Source: Brachionus plicatilis
Lineage: Eukaryota > Rotifera > Eurotatoria > Ploima > Brachionidae
NCBI GenBank assembly: GCA_010279815.1
Contig: QEOQ01000493.1
Coordinates: 62,001 to 126,000 of the forward strand
DNA: 64,000 nucleotides
Reading direction: 5' to 3'
This document shows positions 1-12,977 of this stretch, piece by piece. The translations under genes and the position numbers were made by a program. The notes under the pieces were generated by a model, which was not told the origin of the DNA, did no database searches, and saw nothing but the letters and a program-made list of their open reading frames with translations. Numbering within the stretch: the stretch's first letter is position 1; every line of letters begins with the position of its first letter.

Positions 1-2
1 TT

Positions 3-110
3 AGCATTAAAGATTTAACATCACAACAAGTTTGCTATGCTTTGTGCAAAGCTGAGTTAAAAGAAGACATCATTTTATCAGGATTTATTAAAGCTTTTTA
101 TTCATGGTAA
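3..110 (+). CDS. 3' end of an unrecognised gene (partial)
   Basis: An open frame enters from the left edge and runs 35 codons to TAA at 108-110, ending in the residues GFIKAFYSW. The residue mix (K, E, D, Q, C, A) is protein-like rather than the F/I/N/K mix of random AT-rich frames. An AATAAA begins directly after the stop at 111-116. It converges tail to tail on the SPEF1 gene, whose stop is only 52 bases away. I do not recognise the family, and the rest of the gene lies outside the window. A chance frame cannot be excluded. Confidence 0.45.
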   Translation, partial: SIKDLTSQQVCYALCKAELKEDIILSGFIKAFYSW

Positions 111-116
111 AATAAA
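111..116 (+). terminator. poly(A) signal AATAAA of the left-edge gene
   Basis: AATAAA directly follows the TAA at 108-110. A matching minus-strand signal for the convergent SPEF1 gene (TTTATT on the plus strand) lies at 97-102, so the two transcripts probably overlap at their 3' ends. Confidence 0.45.
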
Positions 117-161
117 TTGTATGAAAAATTAAAAATAAAATCAACAAAAAAAAGCAATAAA

Positions 162-1077
162 TTAATACTTTTTTTTCAAAGGCTCTAATTTTTCGACCCG
201 AAACGTTAATTCTTGAATCCTCGAATTTTTATTAGCTATCAAAGTTTCCATCCGCTTGATTTTTTCTTTTAATAGTTTAACTTCTTCTTCTTTTTCAAAT
301 ATAAATTTCTTTTGGTCATCCAACTCGAGTTTGGCTGCGGTAAGATTTACTTCGCTTATAGATGGACTAAGCCGATACGGATTCCTTGGTAACTTTGGCA
401 AAGAAGGTGGCTTGGCTAAAGTTTGTCCCGACTCATTAGGAGACCTGGTGGGCAAATTTTTTATTTGATCTGATTTAATTACTCTTTCCACTTGTTTTTT
501 TTGCCTTAGAAAGTCATATTCGTTAGGATGCATTAATTTTGGACTTTCTTTCATACTATTGCGCATGTTGTATCTGACCCAGGCAGAATCGTCTTGGATA
601 GATGGACGAGCTACCAATGGCACTTGAACTGAAACTGGCGGAATCATGTTAGTATTAGCGCCAAATAAAGTTAAACTAGCTCGTAAATTGTGCAAAAAAA
701 TCGGTGCTGTGCCTGTTTTGCAAATGCTTAACTGTGTAATTACATGCTTTGGAATATTCATTCCAATCACACTTAGGACTTTTCTGTTCAACAAACTAAA
801 GATCAGAAAATTAAAAACTTAAATTAGGTTTTATTAATTTAAAAAAACTTTACTTCCACTGAGCTTGTCTCTCTTTGACATCGTGCCATTCGTGATAGTC
901 TCTCAGGTCGATTAAATCTGCAAAATAGTATTTAATAATCTCTGCTGTTAAGAGGCCATCTGCAAAGTCTTTTTCAACATTGGTCCTAGCTCTGGACAGT
1001 GGTATGCGATCGAGCCATTCGAAAAGACTTGCCAATTGTATCGGCTCAATGGATAGGTTTGTCCACACATAAGCCAT
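162..1077 (-). CDS. SPEF1: Sperm flagellar protein 1 (CLAMP) homologue
   Basis: Two exons, complement(162..795, 854..1077), with a 58-bp intron (donor gtaaag, acceptor tttag), give 285 residues. Residues about 8-115 form the variant calponin-homology domain of the SPEF1/CLAMP family. Recognisable blocks are the LFEWLDRIPLSR segment, FADGLLTAEIIKYYF, and, across the splice, NLLNRKVL. The C-terminal 55 residues (LDDQKKFIFEKEEEVKLL onwards) are a charged coiled coil, as in the family. Family knowledge: SPEF1 binds and bundles microtubules in the central apparatus of motile cilia and along epithelial microtubules. The middle (about 120-225) is a Pro/Ser-rich linker. The start is the first Met before the domain. 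Length is near that of the vertebrate protein. Assignment is firm, and function in this organism is inferred from the family. Confidence 0.9.
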
Positions 1078-2414
1078 GCATCAGACTGTTAAAAAGTCTA
1101 AAAAAAAGTGCTAAATATATTTAAAGCATGCCACAAATAAAATTTTTTAAAAATAATAGCTTATAAGGATTATTAATTAAGACAAGTTTATATAAATTAA
1201 CACAAACGAATTTGAAGCACAATTTCCAAGCAACAAAATTCACAGAAAATTTACTCGAAAAGCAATGTTTTCCTTTTGAAAAATATACCATTCGGTTTTT
1301 AAAATGATTTAAAATAAACTCTTTTAATCAAATAGTGTAACTTTTTTTAAAATTAAATATCGAAAGTAACATTCGAATAAAAAATCAATAAATTGTTTTC
1401 AATTTAGTGTTAATATATCTGTTTAAGCAGCGCAAAATTTCCTAGTGCGGAATTTTCTTTGTAAAGATAGAAATCTAATCTGAGTTTAGCAATTAAAAAT
1501 GTTATTTAATATTTGGCTTTAGAAAATTAAATTTTAAAATTTAAATGAAAATATTTAAAAATAAATGCCGTACTAAAGGAAAATTTTCGTCATATAGGAC
1601 TTCTTTAATTTCATGGATCAAAATCAGCAATGTTCTCTCAAGTGCACTTATCTTACTCTATAAATAAAATTACCTGTTTTAATTTAAAATAAAAACATAT
1701 TTTTTAAAGTTAAAATTTAACTGTTTCTCTTAAAATTACTTTCTCTTAGAAGCACTAAAAATTATCTCGGATTTTTTTCAATTTTTATTGTTTTTTTATC
1801 CAGAAAAAAGAAATTTACTTTTAATCACTGTAAATCAAGTGGATTCAAAAAATTTGTTTATGTTATTATTTTTGCTTAGAGAATTATTGATTAGCAACCT
1901 GATATGCAACAAAACAATTTTTTTAAATCAAAACATTTAAGGAGAAAACAATTCAAATTGCTCAAATAAATACAAATTTTAAAAACTAACTGGAAGATGT
2001 GAATTATACACAATAGTTTTACCGCATAAAATATTTCTTTTGATTTAAGAATCAATTTAATACATCCTAATAAACTCTATCGTTAAATTTATATGCTTTT
2101 TTAAATCAGAGATTTGCTTTGAATGTTTTTATATTATACAAGCTTATGGACAAAGAATTAATAAATTAATTAATACAACATTGGTTAGTTTATTCTTTTA
2201 CATTATGTTTATTTTCAAAATATTGAATTATTTACATGTTGATTTAAGAATGTTTTTTGGATAAATTGAAGCGAAAATTGTTTAATAACAATTTTAAAAA
2301 GTTATTTAAGTCATCGAAAATATTGATTAAAAAAACTTTTTTCAAATAAATGGGAAAAAAAGTATGAAGAGACCGTTTAAATGAACTCTTTATTTAAAGT
2401 ATTTTTGAAGAAAA

Positions 2415-2475
2415 AAATCGATTAATTAAAATAAATTAAAATAAATAAAATAAATCGATTAATTAAAATAAATTA
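2415..2475. repeat. Two 24-bp direct repeats
   Basis: The 24-base sequence starting AAATCGATTAATTAAAATAA occurs at 2415-2438 and again, identical, at 2452-2475 (period 37). It is probably a slippage duplication in AT-rich DNA. Confidence 0.7.
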
Positions 2476-4325
2476 TATAAATTAAATATTTAATACTTAG
2501 ACAATATTAATAATTAGCATTTTCGGAAGTTTTAATTTAATTATTATTAATTTATTAATTCAAAATCGTTATAATAATTTACTTAAATGACTGAAATAAT
2601 TACCCAAACCTTATTCAGTAATAGTTTATAAATATGAAAATTTTCGATTTTTGATTTCTCTGTTTTTTTTGGTTTCAAAATTAGTATTTTTTTATTTACC
2701 TTATTTAATTTACTTGTATTCCTGATAATCTTTGTACGATTGCGATTTTCGCGAATCACAAAAACAATTAATTGCTCAAGAAGAAATTTTTAAATCTTTA
2801 ATTAGCTGCAATCTTAAAGGAAAATTTTAAAATTAAAAAATTAATTCAAATTTTTTCTCCTAAACATTTGTTAGTCTAGTTAAAATTAATTTTTTACTTT
2901 CTTTTCACAATTTCTAAGCTAATTTATTTTTATTCGTCGGTTTTTGTTAAATTTTTCAATCAAACACTAAAAAAATCTAAACAAACATTTGTTCTTATAT
3001 TTTCTTTTATGTTTTGAAATATTGAAGATACTTAAAGAAAAGTAAAGGATTATTTTTTAGAAATTGTTTTTAAAAAAAGTGGTTAGTTAAAAATGTAAAG
3101 TAATATTAATATGAGTCAATTTACTTGAATTAATATATAATACCGTCAAATTAGGTTTATCTACATTTTTTAAAATAAAATGTCCTTCTTCCGAAAATTT
3201 CCATAATATTTTATATGATAACAAAAAATTGCGTTTCAGAAAATCTTGATCTATATATAGTTTAGTTCAGAATAATCGATACATTATAAAGCTATCTATG
3301 TATTTATCTTTTTCTTTTTTACAATGCAAAATTTCAATTCATTTGATATCAAAAAAAAACATTTTTTTGTTAAATTGTCAAATATAATAATTTAATTTTA
3401 TTATTCTATTCATTTCTGATTCCTAAAAGACAGATGCAGACTAAAAAAATTTTCCTATAAAAAAATTTTAGCAAGTAAAAAAGAAATTGACTTACTCATA
3501 TAAATAGAGTTTATAAAAATTCAAGAATATCTTTAACTTAAATATATCTTAAGTTATATTTTTTTTTGAAATTAATATCCAAATTTTTCTCAAGCACAAT
3601 ATGGATACAAATTCTAAATCAAAAAGTTGTGTTTTTTCTTGTTTAGTTAAATAAGTTGGTTCTGAACATAAAATTATATTAGTTATAAGATTAGTTCAAG
3701 AAATAAGGTACTTAAAGGATTCAAAATGACATATCTTGGTAATTTTTTGAAAATTTTCATCAAAATAATTGTATGAAGAATTCAAAAATAATGTTTTTTT
3801 TTAAACATTTGAATAGCCCCTGCAAAAAAGAAGACTAAATTTTTGAGTATAGCCAGTAAAGTAAAGACCCTGGATTTCCTTTTAATCTATTGACAAATGA
3901 GGTGAACATTTTAAAAACCAAATTCTGGAAAATATCCATTCTATCAGTAAGAATTATTAATTGAGAAATATAAAATAAAATATTTTTTTTATCGTTTTAT
4001 CTTGATTTTTTGTATCTCAAAAAAAGAAAACAAATCTTTAATTCAGTATCAAACTGTTCAAATTTATTTAGTAGAAAGAGAAACGTAGTCAAGGACTAAA
4101 GAAAAAAAAATATTAATTTCTTAACGTGGTTAAATCCTAGAAGTAAATTATTAAAAATAATTATAGTAAGCTTTAATGTTTTTAATTATTTGGATTTATA
4201 TCCAAATTGGCCCATATTCTTTTAAAAAAATCAGCTGTTAATATAAACAAATAAATAAATAATGATATTTTTAATGTTGAAAATAATAAAATTTAATTGA
4301 AAATTCTTTGAGAAATTCGATCTGG

Positions 4326-4417
4326 ATCCGTGTTTTAGTTTTAACTAAAATCCGTAAAGATAATCCGTATTTTAGGTACTCGATAACCGGATCAGCCAAT
4401 CTGAATCCGTCTTTTAG
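4326..4417 (+). repeat. Cluster of ATCCGTnTTTTAG motifs
   Basis: Four ATCCGT cores lie within about 90 bases. Three are followed by a one-base variant of GTTTTAG, ATTTTAG or CTTTTAG (near 4326, 4362 and 4404). The fourth, near 4346, is preceded by ACTAAA instead. CG-containing words are otherwise rare here, so the clustering stands out. It could be a degenerate minisatellite. No function is evident. Confidence 0.5.
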
Positions 4418-4995
4418 TTATTACCATTTATTACAGCTAAGATATTATAAAATTACCTTTTTTATGTTTTACGTAACTTTTTTACTAAAATTTAATGTAT
4501 TTAAACTTATTTTATTATTAAGATGATATTAAGCAATAAAGTCCGTTAAATTGTTCATCAAAATTCTAGATGAATTTTGGTGAAACATAAACTTTGCAAA
4601 AAAAATAATGAAAATTTTTTGTTAGATTCAAAAGTAAAGAAATTTCCAATATAGGTCTAAGTTCTGGACTTTAAAAAAAAAAACTTTTTAATCAAGACTT
4701 TGTTAAAATTATAAAATAAAAAAACAACTGTACAGAATTTATAAGGAAAAAATTAATAAATTTAAATGCAAAGATGTTCCTTGGAAACGTTTAAATAAAT
4801 TTAATTAAAAATAAACATGTCTTTTTAATACAGCATTTCTGGATTTGAAAATTCCCTTACTTATTTATATTATATTTATCTACTAGCAAAAAGTTCAGTT
4901 TATTTGGTTATTTTAAAATAAATAGCTTATCATAATTCTAAAAAAGCATAATGCTTCATTCAGGCACAATCTAAATTTCTTATTCTTTTTTTAAA

Positions 4996-7217
4996 ATGAA
5001 AAAATTTAAAAAATTCAACTCAAATGAAAATTTTGGAGACCGAACAAAAGAAAGTAACCAAACAGAGAACAAAATAGAATATTGTGTTTATATTGGTAAC
5101 TTAAACAGTGGAAATCTAGAGAATAATGACATAAATAAATTATTAAATCAATTTTTGAATTCGAGTCCAAACGCAAAAAACGTCAAAATAAATTCAATTA
5201 AAGTGCTTAAAGAATGTATTTACATCTATTTTGATAGCAAAAATAATGCTCTAAATGCTGTTAAATTTTTCAACAATTACACATTTAAGAATTTTAAATT
5301 CGAAGTATTCTTGATCGATTCGATTGATTCGAAAGAAAAAAGCGTGAATAAAGATGAGGATGAAAACTACGAGTATGATTGTAAAAATATTTTTTGGACT
5401 GATTCAATTGAGTGTGAAATTCTTGTTTCCAATAGATTAATAAAGTATAAAAATTTAATTTTATATTAAATTTAAATTTTCAACAAAAAAAAAGAAAGTA
5501 TGCTGACACTATCAATGAGAGATTACAAAAGTCGTTCTTTAGTTTGAACACTTTTATTAAGTATTCTAACAACGATACCAATCAAGAGCAAACTTTGACA
5601 AAAGAAATAATTAGAGATGCTTTTAATCGCAATTTACTCTACTTGATTACCATCAATCAATCAAATGAAAAATACAATTCCTTAAATTTAATTATTTTTA
5701 ATAAATGGAGACTTTTAAAATCGCCAAAAATAACTCATGTGATCAAAGGTATTATTATGCTTTCAATTTCTTATGGCACCATTAAAAAATAAGAGTCTTT
5801 GATTTTAAATATTCCAGGATTTAAATAAATTTTTTTTGGCTTCAAGATGGCTTCTAATTAATTAATTAATTTAAAGACTTAGGAATTTATTTAGAAAATT
5901 TTCAACATTTATAAGCTCGATTAAAATACAGTTTATAATTGAAAAAAAATATGTCGTAATTTTTGAAGCTTCTAAAATGGGGTCTGGTAATTTTAAAATG
6001 AATTTTTTCAGCGTTAATTAGACTCAAATTCAATAGAATGAAAAAATCATGACAAAAGTTTTATAAAAAAAAATTAATTTCAACTTTATAATTATGAGCA
6101 AATTCTTGTTAATAATTTATTCTTATTTTTTAGTTTTCCTTTAGGAAGAAGGTTATTAAATAAGTCCATAATTTTACTTTTTTGGCTTATTTCTTTTTAA
6201 AATTCCCCTTTGTTTTTCTTAAAGTTTTTTCTAGTTTGGAAGCTAGTTTATTTCTTTATCATAAATCAGGTTTCTTACGGCTAAAGGTTAAAGGCTTATA
6301 GTTAGTGTAAGCCTTTATACATAAAAAATTTCAAATATCGAAGTTTGTCTTATATCAAAAATTCCTATAGCTAGTATAAATTTTTCAAGATGATGATCAT
6401 TATTTAGACAATTGTAAATTATTAAACCAAAATATTTTCTTTTTCGAATATCTCAATTGTTTTTCATTAATGCTCAATTTATGCCTTTACATATTATATC
6501 AAAAAAATGGTGCCATAATTTTTAAAAATTAAATTTTTGAACAATTCTTTCAATATTTAAAAAGAAAACAAAAGCATTCCATCAAATAAAGCATTTGATA
6601 TTATTAGATCAGACTATCACGATTATTTAGATAATATTAAAGATATTTATCTAAAATCAAACCAAGAGTTATTAGTAGAAAAAACAGATCCAATTTGTAA
6701 TGAGTCAGAAACAAAGAATAATCAATGCTTCGATAAAAAACTTTTCGAATCGGTTTTAAAAAAGATGAGAAATGTATCAGAAATTGGGTATGAAGATATT
6801 GACTTTTTGACATCTTTTTTAAATAATCAAAAGACAAAACTGTTAACAAACTCCAAAATAAATTCCCAAGCTGACAAGACAATTAATAAAAATGAATTTT
6901 CGAATTCAAATTCTAACATGACCCAAGCTAATCAATCAACAAACCAAACTATTCCAGCTATGATGCAGCAACAAAAAATTCCATGTCTTCTTTCTCAGCC
7001 GGTTTTTTATCCAAATCCTCATTTACAACAGCAAATTAATCTTGTGCCACCAGTACCAAATCAAGCCAATTCATCAAATCAAATACCGGCTCTAATGTCT
7101 TTACAAAATCAGACAAAAATGATGTATCAAGCTCGAGTACCATCTCTAATGGGCCTGAGACCGAATTTTAGATCGCCGGGTCAGAACAATAATTTTCATT
7201 TTAATAAACGTCATTAA
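4996..7217 (+). CDS. NCOA5-like protein with RRM-like N-terminus
   Basis: Three exons, join(4996..5444, 5495..5748, 6565..7217), give 451 residues. The long second intron (816 bp) is phase-consistent. Residues about 28-110 resemble an RRM (YCVYIGNLNSG as RNP2-like, CIYIYFDSKNNALNAVKFF as RNP1-like). From about 138 a block beginning CEILVSNRLI continues over the splice into KKYADTINERL and LLYLITINQSN. This resembles the anticodon-binding-like domain of nuclear receptor coactivator 5, and the segment IPSNKAFDIIRSDYHDYL in exon 3 fits the region that follows. The C-terminus is rich in Gln, Asn, Pro and Met with repeated IPALM/VPSLM words. NCOA5 family members act as nuclear coregulators. The similarity is recognised by eye and moderate. 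An AATAAA lies at 7370-7375. Confidence 0.6.
6289..6317. repeat. Perfect 10-bp hairpin in intron 2 of the NCOA5-like gene
   Basis: TAAAGGCTTA (6289-6298) and TAAGCCTTTA (6308-6317) are exact inverted copies around a 9-base loop. It lies within an intron. No ncRNA family is recognised. Confidence 0.5.
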
Positions 7218-10200
7218 TCGAAAATCAAAAGAATCAAAATCAATTTTTCAAAATTAATTGGAAGTTAAATTTATTTCTTTTAAATATTAATATAAATTTT
7301 TATAAAATATAAAATTTGAAGAATTTCTTTTATTCTAAATTAAATAGACAACCTGTTTGATTAGTTTAAAATAAATACAAACATTTATAAATTTTTAATT
7401 GCAAAAACAAAAAATAAAAATTTTAATCATTTATTTTGAAAATGAGTTTATTATTGTGACAATTTTTGATAATTATACTCAGGTAAATTATACATCTATT
7501 CATTATTTATAAAAAATTGAGCTAAATGATTAAACATAAATTTTCATTAAATATTTGATATATCTTCTATGGTTTTATTTTCAATTAGGCATGTCCGAGT
7601 TTTAGTAATTATAACAAAATGTTACAGGATTTCTGGTGTATTAACCTTTTAGAAAACTAAATCTTCAAACAATTTATAGTCATCATGAGTCCAAATGTAT
7701 AGCTTAGCTTTATTATTTAATTTGTAAATTTTTTAAAACAAATATTTTATTTTGTATAATTTACAAATATAATCGAACTCATTGTCTTTATTTTAAGAAG
7801 CCATTTTAAGTAATTAAAATTCAGTCATGGCAAGAAATTAATAGAAATTAATTGATCCTTATCGCTAAAGGAAATTATTTAACTTTTAAAGAAAATGTCC
7901 AATTACTTTTCTTTGATTTTTAGAATCTTAATCCTTATAACCAAATAAGTTAATGAGAATCGAAAAAAGAAAATTGTTCAAATATAAACATTATAATTTT
8001 TCTAAAAGCCTTATTTAAAATGACAAAAATAGTTGAGAAAATATTATCTAATTATGATTCAAATTTGATCATGCGTGTTTTAAAATGCCTCGCTAATAAT
8101 TTATGATTCGAAAACATATTAAAAACTAAATTAAAATTAAATAAACTTATTGGATTTATAAATTTCTAAAAAAAATATTTTATAACTCAAATATTTTAAA
8201 TTTTTTTTTATTTTAAAAAGTGCTTTTTGATTAACAACAATTTACTCGAAGGATCAAGGTTAATAATAACTTACAAATTAACAAGTTCAGCATTTTTGAA
8301 ATTAAATTATAGCTAACTTTAAATTTAATTTTTTATCATAGACAAATGAACACATCGGGGATTAAAAATCCAACTTTTGCTTGCTTTTATTTAAGTGGAA
8401 TTAATGATAAATGTATAAAATAGTAAAAATTTTGATCAATTAATTGAAAATAGAAAAATGCTTTTTTTTTGAAAAATTTTAGGTTCCTTACCAGTTTGTA
8501 AAAAATTTAGATAAAAGTTATATGCATTTATTTTTTTAAATAAAAAAAAATGAAATTGATTTTTAGATTCTATTAGGATTCATTTGTAAGCTATAGACAG
8601 ATAATTTTTACAAGTTTTTTTTTTGATTAATATGTAATATTTCAAATTTTATTAAATTATAAATAATTTATATTCATTTTTGAAATTTAAATTCATTGAT
8701 TACAGGTAGAAAAAATAATTAAGATTAATCATCCTAAAAGAATTCAGAATATTTTATTACATCAAAGGCTTTTTGAATAGAGAATCAAAAATCCTAGGTA
8801 AAAATATTTAAATTTTATAAAATATCTAAAATATTGGTTGTTTATATGATGAGCAACAAATCAATATTAAATCCATTTTTTTAGTTGAGTGAGCGATATT
8901 TAAAGGTATTACTGGACATAAATAAATGTACCTCTTGTGGTTAGAACGATGATTAAGGGGTAGTTTCAAATCAAAATTTATCGAATACCCAACCCACTTA
9001 ATTTTATTTTTTTTTGGATCCTTCAATATTCAAACCTTTTATACCTTTCTTGTATTTTAAAATTTTTATAAATTTTATTAAAACTTTTAAAATAAGGAAA
9101 ATATATTTTCTGATTCTTTCAAATTATTTATTATCTATAAACTTCTTGTCCAATTTTAATAGATTTTGATTTTAAAAAACTATTTATTTTGTATAATTAG
9201 ATATTTTTCTAATTAAAATAACAAATAATTTGAGTACAATTACAAAGATTTTAATTTATTCATTTTTATATGGCCACTATTTCGTGCCTCTAATCATTTT
9301 AACTCTAATTAGAAGGACCGAGTTTTTATGTTCTTTTCAATTTAAAGAAATTTTAATTTGTTCAAAGTTTTATAAAAGCCTGGACAAATTATGAGCATCT
9401 CATTTTTTCTAAATTAAAATCTCAACGAAATCAACGATCAAATTTAGATTAGTCAAAATCTAAAGTGAAATCGATCTTCTTTTAAATTTTTTTGTATAGT
9501 TTTCAAATATAGATATTTTTATTTTTTATAGGTTTTTTGAGCTCTAAAGCTTTAAAAATTTTATTAGTAGCTTATGAGAAATATTCGTTTAATTTGGAGC
9601 TTCGAATTTTAATTTTAATTTAAAATAAAGCCTTTTGCTTATTTAAATTAACCTTTATAAAGAGACAAAAATTATGTGATTTAATAGGATTAAAATTGGG
9701 AAAATTCAACAAAGTGTAAGGTTTTGCAAACTATTTCCGAGAAATAAACAAATGTTCTTTGAAATAAAAATGCATCAATTGCTTTTATAATTATTGAGGC
9801 TTTTATTGCTCTCAAATCATTATATAAAATTATTTCGCAATAATGATAAATTATACTTTAAAATTTTTCCTTTGTTTGTTTAAAAATCTTTGTGTCGTCA
9901 ATAAAAATTTGTTCCATTATTAATAAAATAATATTATTTGCGAAAAATTTTTTAAACATTAATACAAAACTTTTCAATTTTCAGAAATTCTGTGTTTTCA
10001 TTAGCACCAAAAATATTTTTAATTACAAAAAATTATAATTTTTTATTTAAAGAAAAAATGTAAAATATTTAAAAAATTGACATTAAAATTAGTTGTTTCT
10101 ATTTTCCAATACAATAGTTATCTAATTTGGTCCAATTTGACCAAGTGTAAAAATAGTTACAGTAAAATTGTTAGAAAACTTAGAAAACTAGTTAGTCTAT

Positions 10201-10368
10201 TAAATTTTGGATAAAAATTATCTCGTCGTAGACAACTTCTAAAATGAGTGCAGCACATGACGCATTTAATTTTCTACTTTTTCTTAATTAAATCTATTAA
10301 TGATAAATACAGGTCGTTTGCTCATGTAAAGCAATCATTGTTTAAAAATTTAGATTTCTTTTCTAAAA
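7218..10368. other. Intergenic AT-rich DNA, 3.2 kb
   Basis: No gene, repeat family or RNA gene can be supported. It contains the 3' UTR of the NCOA5-like gene (AATAAA at 7370-7375) and the promoter of the next gene. Confidence 0.6.
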
Positions 10369-12977
10369 ATGGTTGTTTCATCAAATGAGGCAGTTTTATA
10401 TGAGTACCCGCTGAAGTTAGTCGAAATAGAAGAGTTTTTGTATAATTCAGACGATCTTCTCTGGAGAAATGTTTCCAAAACTAATAAAGGAATTCTTAAA
10501 ATTAAGAAAAAGGTGCAAAACGAGGATCAAAATGTGAATAGCATTCGTTTATCTGATTTCAATGGTGATGACTTTTATACCAATTCGTCAAAGATTCCAA
10601 AAAATTTGACAGATACAACACAGATTACGATTGTTTTCACTGAATCTGAATTATACAAACAACACTTTGAAAAAACTCATTTAAAACTAATAAACAACAT
10701 GATTGTTATGGACAAGTATTTTAATTAATTAAATTCTTAAAAAAAAATTTGATCTTTGTTTTTTTAAGTCAAATTAACTTGTTTACGGAACAAGAGGCGA
10801 GAAATTTCTACGAATTATTGTTGATATCAAAAAGGTGGCTTTTCCACGGCAGTTTGAAACTAAATGGTACAAGCTTTGGCAAAGATAAAAAACGTAAAAG
10901 TGTTTTAAAAAAAATTCCAAATTATTACCGAAATCAAGAATCTAAACAAACACCAGAGAAAAGTATTTTTTTTATTTATTTGTTTTTTTTTTAAACTGTT
11001 TTTTTTAGTGGATATTTTGCTAATATTGAACATAGGTCATAGCTATGTACGGGAACAAATCATTAAAGGATTTAGGAAATTGATCAACAGTTTTAAAAGT
11101 CATAATAAAACAATTTTTGAAGTATTAATAAAATTTATTTATCACTATTTTAATTTCATATTTTTAAGATTGATTTTGCAAAATCACTGAACATTTTTTA
11201 CACACAAAAACTAGCTAAATTAAACTTGCCATTTCAAAATTACGAAGCACTCAATTCCAAAATTGTATTCAAAACATGTCCCACTCATATTTCAGCCTTA
11301 ATGAATCAAAGTCAGCAAAGCTTTTCCAGCCTGTCTTCAATTAATAGACAGAACGGACTTAGTGTTTTCGTGAACAAGATAAAAAACGTCATGGCTCAAA
11401 AAGTAATTTGACTTTTTTAAATGATACTCGATCTAGAATTTAAAAGGAAATTATTTGACCAATACCTATTGTCAAATATTTGGGTCAAAATTCAAAGATT
11501 TAATCAAATTTTAAATGCTTGGATAATTCTTTAAACTCAAATCTGATAAAATAATTTACAAAAAAGGTTAACAATGTTTCCAACCCTGGCTCGACAACTA
11601 AAACTCAGTTTTCACTTGAAATTTTGCCTCATCTACTTTGTTTTCTAGATGAAAACAAAACCCAGTGTAATTATATATCTTATAGTGAGTTTGTGATAAA
11701 TTAAAATTTAGACAGTAAAAATTTACTATTTCTCATTTTCAGATGACGAAAAGTTTTTGTCCCTTGTGAAAAAAACAGATAGTTATGAGCACATACGACG
11801 ATCAAAGTCCGACTTTGAGAAGGACACAAATTTGGTCAATAGCACAAATAGTTCTGGCTCAGATTGGTCTTCATCAGTCAATTCATCTCTTACAGGCTTT
11901 CACAGTTCCAAGTCCTGGGACTGCTTGACAGATAAATATTTTTCATCCTATGAAACTGATAATGAAAATGAATTAGAAAGAGATGAAAAAAGTACAGAAA
12001 ACTTACGACTAAAATCAAAAAGTTTATATTTAAAAAACATTGCTATAAATAGTAAATCAAGAGTATTTAAGTCTATTAATGACTATTCGTCATTTTCTAA
12101 TCCATCCATGCCTTCAGTTTCAAATTATTTAAGCAATAGACGAAAAAAAATAGATTCTGGGGAATCTTTAGACCAAGATGATAAACATCTTCTAGGTGAC
12201 GAAATTGAGCATCCAGCTGAGTCAACTTATCCAAATTTATCTCCCATTCAGTTCGAAAAAAGCGATTTTAAGCAATCGGAAAGTTATCAGATGGAATTTC
12301 CTTTACAATTGAGCCAAAATGAAAATAGCGAACCATTTATAAATAGGCATCCTGCATTGGTACAAAGTTCTTTGAGGTCTAAATCAGCTGATTTAATCAA
12401 TGATCGGCCGAGTATGAAAAAAACTATTCTTAAATCTAAAGTTGATTTGTGTCCCATAAATTTAAATTGTGAGGAAATTGAGGAAACTACCAAAAAAAAT
12501 ACTTTACTTAATAGACAAATTTTTCAAAGTCACATTTCGCGTAAAAATGAGTCTTTTTCATCCAAAAAAGAGCTATCGGGATCAAGATCAAAAATTTACC
12601 GCCAAAATAGTCAATCAATGTATCAATCATCTGAGGATTTGGAAAATAAAGGATGGAAAAGATCAACAACCAAGACTCGCACTTATTCTAAGTGCTGTTC
12701 AAGACAAAAGTCAAAGAAATCTTGTTCCCCTCCACCACCAATTTTTGTTTCTCCGACAGGACTTTTGCCACCTCCACCTATCCAATATACAATAAATGAA
12801 AACAAGGAAATATTCGAGAACAAGCTTCGATTCAATGAGATTAGAAATAAATTTGAAACCGGGAATTCACTTGATAATTCCAAGCCACTTAAAGGTTCAA
12901 TAAAAACCGGAAATTCAAATTTTAAAATCAAAAATAATTATAATCAATCAAGTTTTAAAGCAAACTTTTCCTTGTAA
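10369..12977 (+). CDS. Unrecognised 746-residue protein, Ser-rich C-terminal half
   Basis: Six exons, join(10369..10715, 10769..10962, 11009..11121, 11169..11402, 11567..11684, 11743..12977), all with GT-AG borders and matching phases. The first three introns are only 46-53 bp. Residues 1-330 look folded, with mixed hydrophobic and charged segments such as LFTEQEARNFYELLLISKRW and DILLILNIGHSYVREQIIKG. I cannot name this domain. From about residue 340 it is disordered and Ser/Asn-rich, with recurrent RSKSDF, SKSWDCL, SKSADL and SSEDL words that look like phosphorylation or docking sites. There are two poly-Pro stretches (PPPPIFVSP, LPPPPIQY) near the end that could bind SH3 or EVH1 domains. 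A cytoskeletal or signalling adaptor would fit, but that is a guess. AATAAA lies at 13050-13055. Confidence 0.75.

Larger units (their letters stand above)
1078..4995. other. Intergenic AT-rich DNA, 3.9 kb
   Basis: No supportable gene. This is a head-to-head gap between SPEF1 (-) and the NCOA5-like gene (+), so it should contain both promoters, but no core element can be singled out in such AT-rich sequence. It holds a short tandem duplication (2415-2475) and a cluster of ATCCGT motifs (4326-4417), both listed separately. Confidence 0.6.
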
